Notes: generated by a model from the letters alone, not told the origin. DNA of 64,000 nt from RPQJ01 sp963700045 (GCA_963700045.1 CAVOWK010000025.1:1-64000); one strand, 5' to 3'. Shown: positions 26,643 through 35,596, numbered from the stretch's first letter. Numbers and translations: made by a program.

Positions 26643-28916
26643 TCACCAGCTGGGGTCGTTGATAGTGCGTTCCTCGATCGGACGCCCCAGCCCAAGCATG
26701 AGCTGCCATTCGCTGGTGGTAGTCGCGGCGAGGGAAAGCGTCATCGGGCCGAGCGGCGTGCGACCGGCCAGTACGAACGCCCCGGAATACGTCGGCTGCG
26801 CGTAGACGCCGTCGAGACGGCCGCTCATGTCGGCCGCAGTGAACGTGAGCCCCGCGTAAATCGACTGGCCGAACACGTAGCTGATGTCTGCGATCCGCTG
26901 CAGGTAGGAGGCCTGCGCGCTCCAGTACGACGTTCCACGCAATTCGCCGAGGCTCAGGCCGGGCAGGCTCACGGGACCGCCGAGGGTGAACAGGTCGTAC
27001 AAGGGCAGCGCTGTGTCGAACGACGACCCGCCGCTCACGCGCAGGTAGCCGACGTTGCGACGGAACGGCAACACGACGGTCGCCGTGCCTTCGAAACGAT
27101 CGTAGGATGCTTCGGCTCCGAACGCTTCCGTGCTGCGGAAATAGGTCATGCGGGCGACCGTGCCGCGCTGCCAGAGCACGTCGCGGTCGCGCGAGTCGAA
27201 GGTGTAGCGCAACGCCAGGCCGCCGTAGCCCTCGCTCGAGATCTCGGGCAGGTCCCGCGAGCCGATTTCCCGGTCGGCCGCCTGGACGCCGGAGCGGATG
27301 CCCGCGCGCAGCTCGGCCCGATTGCCGAAAACGCGCCCCGCGTCGAGATAGCCCCATGCGGACGAAAAGTCATAACGCGTCACGGCGTTACCGTCGTCGA
27401 AGAGATCCTCGATGGATCGCCTTCCCGCAAGCCCCGGCTCGACGAACCAGCGATGCGCCGCGTCGAGTGGCTGGTAGAAGGAGGTCTCGAGGCCGGAGGT
27501 TCGACCCAGGCGCAGCGAACCCCGGAATTCGCCGCCAAGGTCGTTGATCCAGGTCTGCAGGTAGTCGCCGCCGATCGTGAACGCCGTGTTCGCGTCGGTG
27601 CCGATATGGAGTCCGAGGTCGAAGCGCATGATGTGCGGGCCCCAGGATTTCTCCTGCAGATGCAGGTCCAGCGTCGGTTGAGTCGGGTCCCCGGACAAGG
27701 TGTAGGCCACGCGCTCGAAGTCGGAAAGTCCAAACACCGCGGTGGCGCGGTTTGCAATCTTGCGCGCGTCGACCACGTCTCCGGCCTGCAGGCCCAGCGT
27801 CTGCTGGATGAACTCCGGATTCGCCCTCTCGAGACCGTTCAGGTTCACGGCGGCCAGCGTGACTTTCTCCCGCCCGGGGCGGGATGCCGATTCCCGCCAG
27901 GCCAGGTACTCGGCCTCGCTCACCGCGTACCGTGCCAGGGCGTCGCGATGCGCCAGCGCCGCTGCACGCCCCAGCGGGATGGCGTCACTGATCCGGTCGA
28001 AAGACGCCGAACCGATGTCGCCCATTTCAATCACGATTTTCACGTCGTCGGGGCCGAGGGTCTCGAGCTGCTGTCTCTCGTTGGCGCCAATGAGCACGTC
28101 GAGCGTGCGCGCCATCAGCGTGAGGGGCGAGCGCAACTCGGCAGCCGTGGGCAGGGGATTCGGCACCGCGACCGCGATGACCACGTCGGCACAGGTCTGG
28201 CGGGCGATGTCCACCGGGACGTTGCGCGTGAGTCCACCGTCCCCGAGAATTCGGCCGTCGATGCTCACGGGCGAGAACGCGCCGGGCACTGCCATGCTTG
28301 CCCGCATCGCGAGCGCCAGGTCGCCGCGATCGAGGACTACCATCTCACCGTTCTGCATGTCCGTGGCCACGGCCCGGAAGGGAATGGGCAGCCGGTCGAA
28401 TTCCGCGATGCCGCGGCTGCGACTCACGAGGTACTGGATCGTCAGGTCGACGTTCTGTGTATTGATCAGGCCGGACGGCGCGATGAGGCGACCATCGCGG
28501 ACGCCGAACTCCAGGCTGTTGCTGTAGGTGTTGCCCGTGAGCTTGCGCCGCATCGGCACCTGCGCGCGCAAACTGCGGCGGCCAATGGCCTCCTGCCAGG
28601 AGATCGCCCGGATTGCGGTCTCGAGTTCCTCCGCGCTCATTCCGGAGGCGTACGTGCCACCGACGAGCGCACCCATGCTCGTGCCGATGATGCAATCGAC
28701 GGGAATGCGCAGTTCGTCGAGGACTCCCAGGACGCCGACGTGCGCCGCGCCTTTCGCGCCGCCACCACCGAGCACAAGTCCAATCCGCGGTCGGGGTTTT
28801 ACCGGTTCGACGGCAGTGAACTCGGCCGCCTGTGACAGGGCAGGGAACGCGACGCAGGTAACATACGCACACAGGAGAAACGCGGCGAACCCGCGGGTCG
28901 ACCCGTTGCCGTCCAT
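26643..28916 (-). CDS. PlpD-like patatin phospholipase autotransporter (type Vd)
   Basis: 757 residues. After a signal peptide (about 1-31) comes a patatin lipase domain: oxyanion loop LGGGGAKGAAHVGVL, nucleophile Ser80 in GTSMGAL and the catalytic Asp226 in DGGLTRNVP. A POTRA-like domain follows at about residues 320-400 (EKVTLAAVNLNGLERANPEF), then a roughly 16-strand barrel to the C-terminus. This matches PlpD, which places a phospholipase at the cell surface through its own barrel. Start ATG at 28916 chosen because the signal peptide begins there. Divergent from an AIM24-like gene. Confidence 0.9.
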   Translation of the reverse strand: MDGNGSTRGFAAFLLCAYVTCVAFPALSQAAEFTAVEPVKPRPRIGLVLGGGGAKGAAHVGVLGVLDELRIPVDCIIGTSMGALVGGTYASGMSAEELETAIRAISWQEAIGRRSLRAQVPMRRKLTGNTYSNSLEFGVRDGRLIAPSGLINTQNVDLTIQYLVSRSRGIAEFDRLPIPFRAVATDMQNGEMVVLDRGDLALAMRASMAVPGAFSPVSIDGRILGDGGLTRNVPVDIARQTCADVVIAVAVPNPLPTAAELRSPLTLMARTLDVLIGANERQQLETLGPDDVKIVIEMGDIGSASFDRISDAIPLGRAAALAHRDALARYAVSEAEYLAWRESASRPGREKVTLAAVNLNGLERANPEFIQQTLGLQAGDVVDARKIANRATAVFGLSDFERVAYTLSGDPTQPTLDLHLQEKSWGPHIMRFDLGLHIGTDANTAFTIGGDYLQTWINDLGGEFRGSLRLGRTSGLETSFYQPLDAAHRWFVEPGLAGRRSIEDLFDDGNAVTRYDFSSAWGYLDAGRVFGNRAELRAGIRSGVQAADREIGSRDLPEISSEGYGGLALRYTFDSRDRDVLWQRGTVARMTYFRSTEAFGAEASYDRFEGTATVVLPFRRNVGYLRVSGGSSFDTALPLYDLFTLGGPVSLPGLSLGELRGTSYWSAQASYLQRIADISYVFGQSIYAGLTFTAADMSGRLDGVYAQPTYSGAFVLAGRTPLGPMTLSLAATTTSEWQLMLGLGRPIEERTINDPSW

Positions 28917-29051
28917 GCATTCTCGCTTCACCGGCTCTCCACATGCTGCAAGGGCAAGTGCCCAGGGTCGTATGCTACCGCGCGACAAGCCGGTGCGACG
29001 ACATGACCGATCGTCGGGCCGGCGGACAAGGTGAGTCAGGGAGCAGATGAG

Positions 29052-30791
29052 ATGATGAATCCCGTGCGAGTGGCGACCGGCTGGTTGGCAGGGCGTTTGC
29101 TCGTGTTCCTTACCATTCTCGCTGCCCTGGTCGCGCTGGACGCCTATCGCGAAGAGTCGACACTGCTGGGGCTCATGTTGAAAGGACTGGTTCCGGACAA
29201 GGAGCTGGTGCAGCGTCTCGCAGACAGTCGTGCACAGATCGAAGAATTCGCGCGCGATGCAGAAATGCAGGTCAATCAACGCCTGGCGGAGGCGCAGTCC
29301 TCAGGGCCCGCCAGGATTGATGCCTTGGTCGAAACGCTGCAGGCCGACATCAGGGTGAAGGAGGGCAGGCGGCAGTCATCGATGAGAAGAGCCATTGCGC
29401 TGATGACCGGCGCCGGGCTGGAGGAAGATCTCAGGAACGAGGTCGACATTCAATTGAGCAAGGCCGAGCTGGCGGCTCTGATCCGCATCAAAGGAGAAAT
29501 CGAGGCGCTCCACACCGAGGTTCGTGACGCGGCTGCGGATTTCGAAGACAAGCGGGTCAAGACGCTGCGGACCAATGCGGCCTATCTGAACATGAAGGAA
29601 GAAATCCTTCGTTTCGAGCGGACTCATCCAATTGGATCTCGGGTGCCGGGCACCAGCACGAACATCCAGCTTGCGGAAATGACGCGGCAACGCAATCGAC
29701 TCGCACGCGAGTACAACTCTGCTGGCGCGCAGTTCTACTCCGCCAGGGACCGGCTCGCGAAGGCGAGGTCGCGCTCGCATGCGGATCCCGAGCAGGTGCG
29801 ATTGGCCAGTACTGCAATCCTGGGCCCACTCGACGAACTCATAGCAGCAAAGAAGGCGGCGGTGGAGGCGACGGAAAAGCAGGCAGAGAAGGCCCTGCAG
29901 TCCATTCAGCACGTCTTCCTCAAAGCGTTCGGAATCCTGGTCGCGGTGACACTGGTGCCGGTCGGCATCAAGGCTTTCTGGTACTGGTTCGTCGCGCGGT
30001 TGGCAGAGAAGCGGCCTCCCGTTCGTCTGCGACCGGGGGCTGTGGGGATGGTCGTTGCAGGCGTACCCGACGGAACCGGACTTGTCCCGACAAGGAAGAT
30101 ATCCGCGGTGTCCCAGGAGATCGTCCTCAATGCCCGGGAGGAACTGCTGGTTCACCCTGAATACCTGCAGAGTTCGGCGGATCAAGGCCACAAGCAGACG
30201 CAGTGGCTGCTGAGCTGGAAGTTCTGGCTGACGAGCATCGCCGCACAGATGGTTGCGCTGGATCGGATACGAGATGCAGACGGCGAGACTTTCGTGATCT
30301 CGAGCAAGAACGATGCCTTTGCCGAGGTCGGCGTCATCGACCTGCCCGAAGGTTCGGCGTTCGTGCTGCAGCCGCGAAACCTTGTCGGTGTGGTGCAGTC
30401 GATCGAGCGGCCGATCAGGATCAGCCGGAGATGGAACTGGAGCCTCATGGCGTTCATTACGCTGCAGTTTCGCTACCTGATCTTTGACGGACCCGGAAGG
30501 CTACTCGTCCAGGGCTGTCGCGGAGTGCGAGTCGAACAGGCTGGGAGCGGTCGCAGCATCGACCAGGCGGCTACGTTCGGTTTCAGTGCGAACCTCGATT
30601 ACTCGCCCAGACGCTCCGAGACATTTGGCGCGTACTTGCTTGGGACACGCAGCCTGTTCAACGACCGGTTTTCGGGTGGACCCGGTGTGTATGTCTACGA
30701 GGAAATGCCGTACTTCGGCAGGAAGTCCGGACTCACTGGGCGCGGGTTCGAGGGGCTGACGGATGGGGTGCTGAAGGTGTTCGGGATCTGA
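29052..30791 (+). CDS. Membrane-anchored coiled-coil protein with AIM24-like C-terminus
   Basis: 579 residues. One helix near the N-terminus (LAGRLLVFLTILAALVALDA) is followed by about 250 charged, helical residues likely to form coiled coils (LVQRLADSRAQIEEFARDAE and later stretches). A second helix follows (AFGILVAVTLVPVGIKAFWY), then a beta-rich domain (EVGVIDLPEGSAFVLQPRNL, FDGPGRLLVQGCRG) that resembles AIM24/TRAP-like folds. The C-terminal assignment is from pattern only. Start ATG at 29052 has GGAG nine bases before it. Divergent from the patatin autotransporter, with 135 bp between. Confidence 0.7.
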   Translation: MMNPVRVATGWLAGRLLVFLTILAALVALDAYREESTLLGLMLKGLVPDKELVQRLADSRAQIEEFARDAEMQVNQRLAEAQSSGPARIDALVETLQADIRVKEGRRQSSMRRAIALMTGAGLEEDLRNEVDIQLSKAELAALIRIKGEIEALHTEVRDAAADFEDKRVKTLRTNAAYLNMKEEILRFERTHPIGSRVPGTSTNIQLAEMTRQRNRLAREYNSAGAQFYSARDRLAKARSRSHADPEQVRLASTAILGPLDELIAAKKAAVEATEKQAEKALQSIQHVFLKAFGILVAVTLVPVGIKAFWYWFVARLAEKRPPVRLRPGAVGMVVAGVPDGTGLVPTRKISAVSQEIVLNAREELLVHPEYLQSSADQGHKQTQWLLSWKFWLTSIAAQMVALDRIRDADGETFVISSKNDAFAEVGVIDLPEGSAFVLQPRNLVGVVQSIERPIRISRRWNWSLMAFITLQFRYLIFDGPGRLLVQGCRGVRVEQAGSGRSIDQAATFGFSANLDYSPRRSETFGAYLLGTRSLFNDRFSGGPGVYVYEEMPYFGRKSGLTGRGFEGLTDGVLKVFGI

Positions 30792-30904
30792 ATCGTACAG
30801 GCGGTGGGCGGCGGAAGAACGGGTCTGCGCATGACGTTCAGGGCACGCCACAATGTGTGCGCCGGATCAAAGCCTGCCGCAGGTCGCCTCGGCACACTGC
30901 GGCG

Positions 30905-32161
30905 ATGGATCCCGCACCAATGTTCTGGCTGGCCCGCCAGCCCATCCTCGACCTGACCGGCAACACGGTTGCCTACGAACTGCTGTTCCGGTCCGGCGCG
31001 ACCGGCAGTGCGCAAGTCACGGACGACCGCACCGCGACCGCGACGGTCATCAATCACGCGTTCAACGAGCTAGGCCTTGCCGCGGTGCTTGGGCAGTGCC
31101 GAGGCTTCATCAATTTCGACGCCGAACTGCTCATGTCCGACGTGGTGGAACTGCTGCCGCCCGAGCGGACCATGATCGAGCTGCTCGAGACGGTCGAGAT
31201 TACCGACGCCATCGTGGAGCGTTGCCGCGAGCTGCGCGCCCGCGGTTTCTCGTTCGCGCTCGACGACATCGTGCAACTCGACGCCACGCACGCTCCGATC
31301 CTGCCGCTCATCGACGTCATCAAGGTGGATGTCAAAGAGACGCCGGTCACTTCGTTGGCGGGACTGGTCGCCCGCGTGCGCGAGCAGCCATGCCGAGTGA
31401 AGCTGCTGGCCGAAAAGGTCGACAGCATCGAGCAGGCCGACCACTGCCGGCAGCTCGGGTTCGAACTGTTCCAGGGCTATTTCTTTGCGCGCCCGGTGAT
31501 ACTGCAGGGCCGGCGCGCGGATCCGTCGCGCAGCGTGCTGCTGCACCTGCTGCAGCAGTCGATGAGCAACGTGGAGAACGCCGAGATCGAGGCGGCGTTC
31601 AAGCAAGCACCCGAACTCAGCTACAAGCTGGTGCGCCTGGTGAACTCGGTGGGCATCGGGGGCCGCTACGAGATCCGCTCGCTGTCGCACGCGCTGGTGA
31701 TCCTCGGGCGCCGGCAACTGCAGCGCTGGCTGCAGGTGTTGCTGTTCGCGCACAGCAGTACCGGCGACTTCCCGAGCCCGTTGCTGCAAATGGCAGCGGC
31801 GCGGGGCAAGTTCCTGGAACTACTGTCGCAGCAGGCCCGCAGGCCGCAGGATGAGTGCGACCTGGCCTTCATGACTGGCATCCTTTCGCTGCTCGATACC
31901 CTGTTGAAAATGCCAATGGCCGAGGCGCTCGAAGGCATTTCCTTGCCACAGGCCGCGCGGGACGCGCTACTGGAGCGAAATGGGCGGTTAGGGAAGATGC
32001 TGCTGCTGGCGGAAGCGCTCGAGCGATCGGAGGATGACCTGGTCGCGCGTCTGCTCGACACGCACGAACTCTGTTCGACTGCGATCCTGCCGCAACTGCA
32101 GATCGCTGCCTTGACCTGGTCGGCAGGGCTGGGGTCCAACGGACACCGGCCCGGAGCCTGA
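30905..32161 (+). CDS. EAL-HDOD domain signalling protein (YuxH-like)
   Basis: About 418 residues. An N-terminal EAL-type domain (residues 1-200: LARQPILDLTGNTVAYELLF, IELLETVEI, FALDDIVQLD, IKVDVKE, AEKVD, LFQGYFFARP) keeps most residues of c-di-GMP phosphodiesterases, although the first motif reads ELL rather than EAL. The rest is an HDOD domain (FKQAPELSYKLVRLVNSVGI), found in signalling proteins without catalysis of its own. The start is uncertain: ATG at 30905, ATG at 30920 or an upstream GTG at 30857. A hairpin follows the stop. Confidence 0.85.
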   Translation: MDPAPMFWLARQPILDLTGNTVAYELLFRSGATGSAQVTDDRTATATVINHAFNELGLAAVLGQCRGFINFDAELLMSDVVELLPPERTMIELLETVEITDAIVERCRELRARGFSFALDDIVQLDATHAPILPLIDVIKVDVKETPVTSLAGLVARVREQPCRVKLLAEKVDSIEQADHCRQLGFELFQGYFFARPVILQGRRADPSRSVLLHLLQQSMSNVENAEIEAAFKQAPELSYKLVRLVNSVGIGGRYEIRSLSHALVILGRRQLQRWLQVLLFAHSSTGDFPSPLLQMAAARGKFLELLSQQARRPQDECDLAFMTGILSLLDTLLKMPMAEALEGISLPQAARDALLERNGRLGKMLLLAEALERSEDDLVARLLDTHELCSTAILPQLQIAALTWSAGLGSNGHRPGA

Positions 32162-32177
32162 GCACCCGACGGGTGCT
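32161..32177 (+). terminator. Hairpin directly after the EAL-HDOD gene
   Basis: AGCACCC/GGGTGCT 7-bp arms with a 3-base loop begin at the stop codon. The downstream 80 bp is AT-rich and includes a second small palindrome (CATAAT-GTAT-ATTATG, 32224-32239). Confidence 0.45.
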
Positions 32178-32252
32178 GCGGGTCAGGCGTTTACCCGCCT
32201 CCAGTGGTCATACGGAGAGTACGCATAATGTATATTATGGTAAATAAACTAT

Positions 32253-32615
32253 CTACCCAATGTCGATGATCTGATTCAGTGTTTCGCACGCCAGGGAAAA
32301 GGAATCCTCCGGCACTTTCTTCCACGCGTGCGGCTTCGCTTTTCGGGCCCGCCAGTCGAACGACTTCGGTTGATGACCGAGGATGTAGCTGCTCGCACCC
32401 TTGGGTCCCTTGATTTTCACGGCGAACGGGTTCGTGTCGTTGTAAGACGCGGTCGTCATCGGTAGCCCGATTACGATCCCCGTGCGCTGATTGAAATCCC
32501 GCGGCGACAGCACCATCAGCGGATGCATGTCCTTCATTTCCCGACCTGCCTGCGGATTGCAGTCGATCCAGATCATGTCGCGACGGTCCGGGCACCAGGA
32601 CTTTCGTGCTGCCAT
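32253..32615 (-). CDS. mazF: MazF-like toxin
   Basis: 120-residue PemK/MazF-family endoribonuclease toxin. Family marks: DMIWIDCNPQAGREMKDMHP, with the conserved P-x-x-G-x-E/R region near the N-terminus, PLMVLSPRDFN, and GIVIGLPMTT. It should cleave mRNA at short sequence motifs. Its start overlaps the antitoxin stop by one base (TGATG). It converges with the EAL-HDOD gene across an AT-rich gap unlike the GC-rich surroundings. Confidence 0.9.
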   Translation of the reverse strand: MAARKSWCPDRRDMIWIDCNPQAGREMKDMHPLMVLSPRDFNQRTGIVIGLPMTTASYNDTNPFAVKIKGPKGASSYILGHQPKSFDWRARKAKPHAWKKVPEDSFSLACETLNQIIDIG

Positions 32616-32869
32616 CAGGACACCTCGCGCCCAACGCGCGTGGTCGCCATGAGTTCACCGCTGTGCAGATCGGGATCAAACGCCGCCAGCTTCTGCGCGA
32701 GGGTGAGCTTCGGTTCTCCGATCGCCCGTACCAGCACGTTCGAGTCCTGCGCGGACACCTCGACGGGCTGACCAACCTTGAAGCGAGCGGACCGGGCCAC
32801 TTTGGCTGGAATGCGCACCGCGAGGCTGTTGCCCCATTGCTGCACGGTCAGGTTCGCGGACTTTGGCAT
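32615..32869 (-). CDS. mazE: MazE-like antitoxin (AbrB fold)
   Basis: 84 residues. The N-terminal SpoVT/AbrB swapped-hairpin DNA-binding domain is clear in LTVQQWGNSLAVRIPAKVAR and FKVGQPVEVSAQ; the C-terminal tail (FDPDLHSGELMATTRVG) is the toxin-binding part. Start ATG at 32869 has GGAGA upstream. It should neutralise MazF and repress its own promoter, where a short inverted repeat is present. Confidence 0.9.
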   Translation of the reverse strand: MPKSANLTVQQWGNSLAVRIPAKVARSARFKVGQPVEVSAQDSNVLVRAIGEPKLTLAQKLAAFDPDLHSGELMATTRVGREVS

Positions 32870-32883
32870 GGCTTTTCTCCAAT

Positions 32884-32901
32884 GTATAAACGAGTATATA
32901 C
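32884..32901 (-). promoter_or_regulatory. Possible mazE operator/promoter
   Basis: AT-rich stretch 15-32 bp upstream of mazE with a GTATA/TATAC inverted repeat (8-base spacer) inside an otherwise GC-rich region. MazE proteins bind palindromes in their own promoters, so this is a candidate site only. Confidence 0.4.
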
Positions 32902-32998
32902 GGCGCTCGCCACGCGTCAATTCCAGTCACGGGAACCCACGCTGCATGCGTCGTGGACCTGCCGGCGATCCACCGGGACTCGCTTGATCGCTGCCGTC

Positions 32999-33382
32999 TC
33001 ATGACGTCACACAGTTCCGATCGGAACGCCGTCGCGAGAATACCCACGCGTAGATCGCCACATTGATCAGCAGCACGAGCGCGCCGAGCGAGAGCTGCAC
33101 CTGGCGCGTCAATCCGTCCGGATACAGCGCCGACAGGAGGTAATGCTCGACAAAGTCGCCCGGGTACCCGAGTTCCCCGGCTAACCGTCGCCAGTGGTTC
33201 TCGAGCGGCGTCAGGGGGCAGATTCCGCCGAGGAATTCGATTCCGGCACCCCACAGCACGACGGGTACGTGGACCCAGGCGATGCGAGGCCAGCGCAACG
33301 CGAGCAATGCGCCCAGCACCACAAATGCCACGAACCCGGCGTGAACAATGAGTACGAGGTCTGCCAGCAGTCGATATGACAT
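32999..33382 (-). CDS. DUF2784 family membrane protein
   Basis: 127 residues with about four helices. The order LLADLVLIVHAGFVAFVVLG, GGICPLTPLENHWRR, then YPDGLTRQVQLSLGALVLLI matches DUF2784 proteins. These are small inner-membrane proteins of unknown function. It stands alone, with the nitroreductase gene divergent 137 bp away. Confidence 0.88.
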   Translation of the reverse strand: MSYRLLADLVLIVHAGFVAFVVLGALLALRWPRIAWVHVPVVLWGAGIEFLGGICPLTPLENHWRRLAGELGYPGDFVEHYLLSALYPDGLTRQVQLSLGALVLLINVAIYAWVFSRRRSDRNCVTS

Positions 33383-33519
33383 GGCAGCTGGGATGGTGCT
33401 ACCACGCCAACTGAGGTGTCAAAAGGCGCACTTGGCGCTATTGCCGATTCGATTGATCCGTCGCACAGTGCAATTGACTGGCGTTACGGCCCTCGCGCAC
33501 CCGCGCAGGAGCACTGACA

Positions 33520-34164
33520 ATGAGCACCCTGACCAAGCTTGCACTCGGCGCGATGGGGCAGTTACGACCGCGCCCCGCGAAAGGCGATGCCCGTCCCGTC
33601 ATCAAGCTGCCTGCACCCGACAAGCGCGGCGGTCTGCCGCTCATGCAGGCACTGGCCAAGCGCCGCTCAACGCGTGAGTTCGCACGCAAGCCATTGCCAC
33701 TGCCCGTACTCTCCAGCTTGCTGTGGGCTGCCTTCGGCGTGAACCGTCGCGACGGCGGGCGGACAGCCCCCTCCGCCATCAATGCGCAGGAGATCGACGT
33801 TTACGTCGCCCTGCCAGACGGTGCCTACCTCTACGACGCCCGGACACACGCGCTGCGGCTCGTGGCAGGCAGCGATTTGCGCAGCATCACGGGTTATCAG
33901 GATTTCGTGGACGATGCCCCGCTCGATCTCGTCTTCGTCGTGGATCACTCGCGCATGAAGTTGATCCCGGTGGCAAGCCGCGAGAGCTACGCCTCTGCCG
34001 CCGCTGGCGCGATCGCCCAGAACGTGTACCTGTACGCCGCCAGCACGGGACTCGTTACCGTGATTCGTGCCTGGATCGATCGCTCCGCCATCGCCGACGC
34101 CCTCGGCCTCCCCCACGACCAGCACGTCCTGCTGTCGCAGACGGTCGGTTACCCGAAGGGCTGA
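33520..34164 (+). CDS. Nitroreductase family (SagB/ThcOx-like) protein
   Basis: 214-residue flavoprotein-like enzyme. LAKRRSTREFARKPLPLPVL and LSSLLWAAFGVNRRDGGRTA, PSAINAQEIDVYVA are the FMN-binding nitroreductase motifs; the layout is closest to the short SagB/ThcOx-type group. Typical reactions are NAD(P)H-dependent reduction or dehydrogenation of small molecules; the substrate is unknown. No cyclodehydratase or peptide precursor gene lies nearby, so there is no support for a peptide-modification role. Confidence 0.85.
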   Translation: MSTLTKLALGAMGQLRPRPAKGDARPVIKLPAPDKRGGLPLMQALAKRRSTREFARKPLPLPVLSSLLWAAFGVNRRDGGRTAPSAINAQEIDVYVALPDGAYLYDARTHALRLVAGSDLRSITGYQDFVDDAPLDLVFVVDHSRMKLIPVASRESYASAAAGAIAQNVYLYAASTGLVTVIRAWIDRSAIADALGLPHDQHVLLSQTVGYPKG

Positions 34165-34592
34165 CACGCTGTTCTCCGAATGGCCGCTTTTCAGCAATGC
34201 GGCCTTGGGAGCGACTGCGCGCGACTCCATCACGAACGTGCCGGTCCTGCTCGTTACGGCTCGGACTTGGGCTCATGGTCGGAAACATGTGCGGAACGCC
34301 CCTGGCGATGGCGCCGGCGTTCCTGGTTGCACAAGCATGCCGCGACGTTGAGTTCGACGGAGCGCGGCTGCAGCGCCGGGACCGGGAGCCGTCAATCCGC
34401 TTCGAGTCCAGCGTGATGCATCCACCCGATCCCGCGTCGCGGGATGACAGGTCTCGCGGCTCGCCAACCGAGACAACCTCTACGCGCATCGGTGCGCGAA
34501 TGTGTGATGCGATCCGCAGCCTTTTCACAGTGTGCGCCCGTCGGTAGACCGGCTGCCGTCGTGCGGACATACTTTTCGGATCAGCATCAGGC
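34165..34592. other. Intergenic region with a palindrome
   Basis: 428 bp without a convincing gene. It contains one tight palindrome (34429-34445). Frames reading through it are Arg/Ser/Gly-rich and lack ribosome-binding sites. Confidence 0.55.
34429..34445. repeat. Short palindromic element
   Basis: ATCCCGCG-T-CGCGGGAT, 8-bp arms around a single base, in the middle of a non-coding stretch. It could be a repeated extragenic palindrome. Only one copy was noticed in this window. Confidence 0.4.
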
Positions 34593-35504
34593 ATGGCGGA
34601 CCCGGAGGGTTTTTTGCGCAGTCGCAACTCGGTTGATCTCGTGCAGGAACCACCTCGCTATCCGCTTGCTCTTGCGGCCTGCTGGATCGGTGGTTGTGGC
34701 GTTGTCGACGCCACAACGGGCGGTGTGTTGCGAGCCGAGCCTTTCTACCTGCCCGCGGTTCTCGCCGTCGCCTGGCTTCACGGCCTGCGTGCTGGACTGA
34801 TCGCCGCGGTTGGCGCGGCCGCCGTTGCGTCAGCCGCCGAGTTCTCGACCAGCATAGCCGCCGGCATCGGCATCCTGTCATGGAATTTCGTAGCGCACGC
34901 AGTGCTCTTCGCGCTGCCGGCATGGCTCGTGTGCGAGTTGCGAGCGCAGCAGCGCCGGCTCGCCAGGCTGGATACCACGCATGCCGCCACCGGTTTCGCG
35001 ACCCGGCACGGCCTGATTCAGGCGCTCGCTGAAGAACTGGTCCGGACCGAACGACTCGGTGGCGAGACCAGCGTCATCTGCATCAGCCTGAACGCGCTGC
35101 CACGGCTTGTCGCCGAGCATGGACGGGAACATGCGAGAATTCTGCAACAAGGGTTTTGCGACGCCCTTCAGCTCTCGACCCGGCGCATCGACACAGTGGC
35201 GCGACTCGCCGACGATGAGTACGCGCTGTTGCTTCGCGGAACTGACAACTCGGCCGCGGGTGTTGTCGCCGACAAGCTCGCTCATTCGTTGACCGACTGG
35301 CTACTGACGCAGGGGCACGATCTGACTTGCAGTGTCGGATTCACGACGGCCCCGCGGGGGCGTCTGCTCGACGCGGAAGCGCTGCTCGCGCGGGCAGTTG
35401 CCAATTTGCATGAGAGCCGATCGGCTGGGCCCACGTCGGAGCGACCGTCCGCGACGGTGCCTTCAGCAGTCGCCCCAGTAGCGTCCGCGCGCGAGTCAGC
35501 CTGA
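34593..35504 (+). CDS. Membrane protein with degenerate GGDEF domain
   Basis: 303 residues. About three to four helices in the first 130 residues (FYLPAVLAVAWLHGLRAGLI; IGILSWNFVAHAVLFALPAW) precede a diguanylate-cyclase-like domain (FATRHGLIQALAEELVRTER, CISLNALPRLVAEHG, IDTVARLADDEYALLLRG). The signature GGDEF is replaced by LADDEY, so cyclase activity is doubtful; it may be a c-di-GMP receptor or a structural relic. No clear ribosome-binding site precedes the ATG, so the start is tentative. Confidence 0.75.
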   Translation: MADPEGFLRSRNSVDLVQEPPRYPLALAACWIGGCGVVDATTGGVLRAEPFYLPAVLAVAWLHGLRAGLIAAVGAAAVASAAEFSTSIAAGIGILSWNFVAHAVLFALPAWLVCELRAQQRRLARLDTTHAATGFATRHGLIQALAEELVRTERLGGETSVICISLNALPRLVAEHGREHARILQQGFCDALQLSTRRIDTVARLADDEYALLLRGTDNSAAGVVADKLAHSLTDWLLTQGHDLTCSVGFTTAPRGRLLDAEALLARAVANLHESRSAGPTSERPSATVPSAVAPVASARESA

Positions 35505-35596
35505 GGCCGGGGTTGCTGCTTCCGAAGCTGCCGCGACGGGCACCGATCGTGACAACGCCGGCCAGAGCCTGGCCTGCGGTCCGCGGCACGGCGCCC

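Noticed and set aside
26637..28835. Long plus-strand frame opposite the patatin autotransporter
   Set aside because: Low-complexity Arg/Gly/Val-rich translation, no motifs, fully antisense to a gene with intact catalytic residues.
30857..30904. Upstream GTG as start of the EAL-HDOD gene
   Set aside because: Adds an Arg-rich 16-residue leader without a ribosome-binding site; kept only as an alternative start.
33520..34164. Possible peptide-modification (thiazole/oxazole) cluster around the SagB-like nitroreductase
   Set aside because: No cyclodehydratase, docking or precursor peptide gene nearby; an ordinary nitroreductase is enough.
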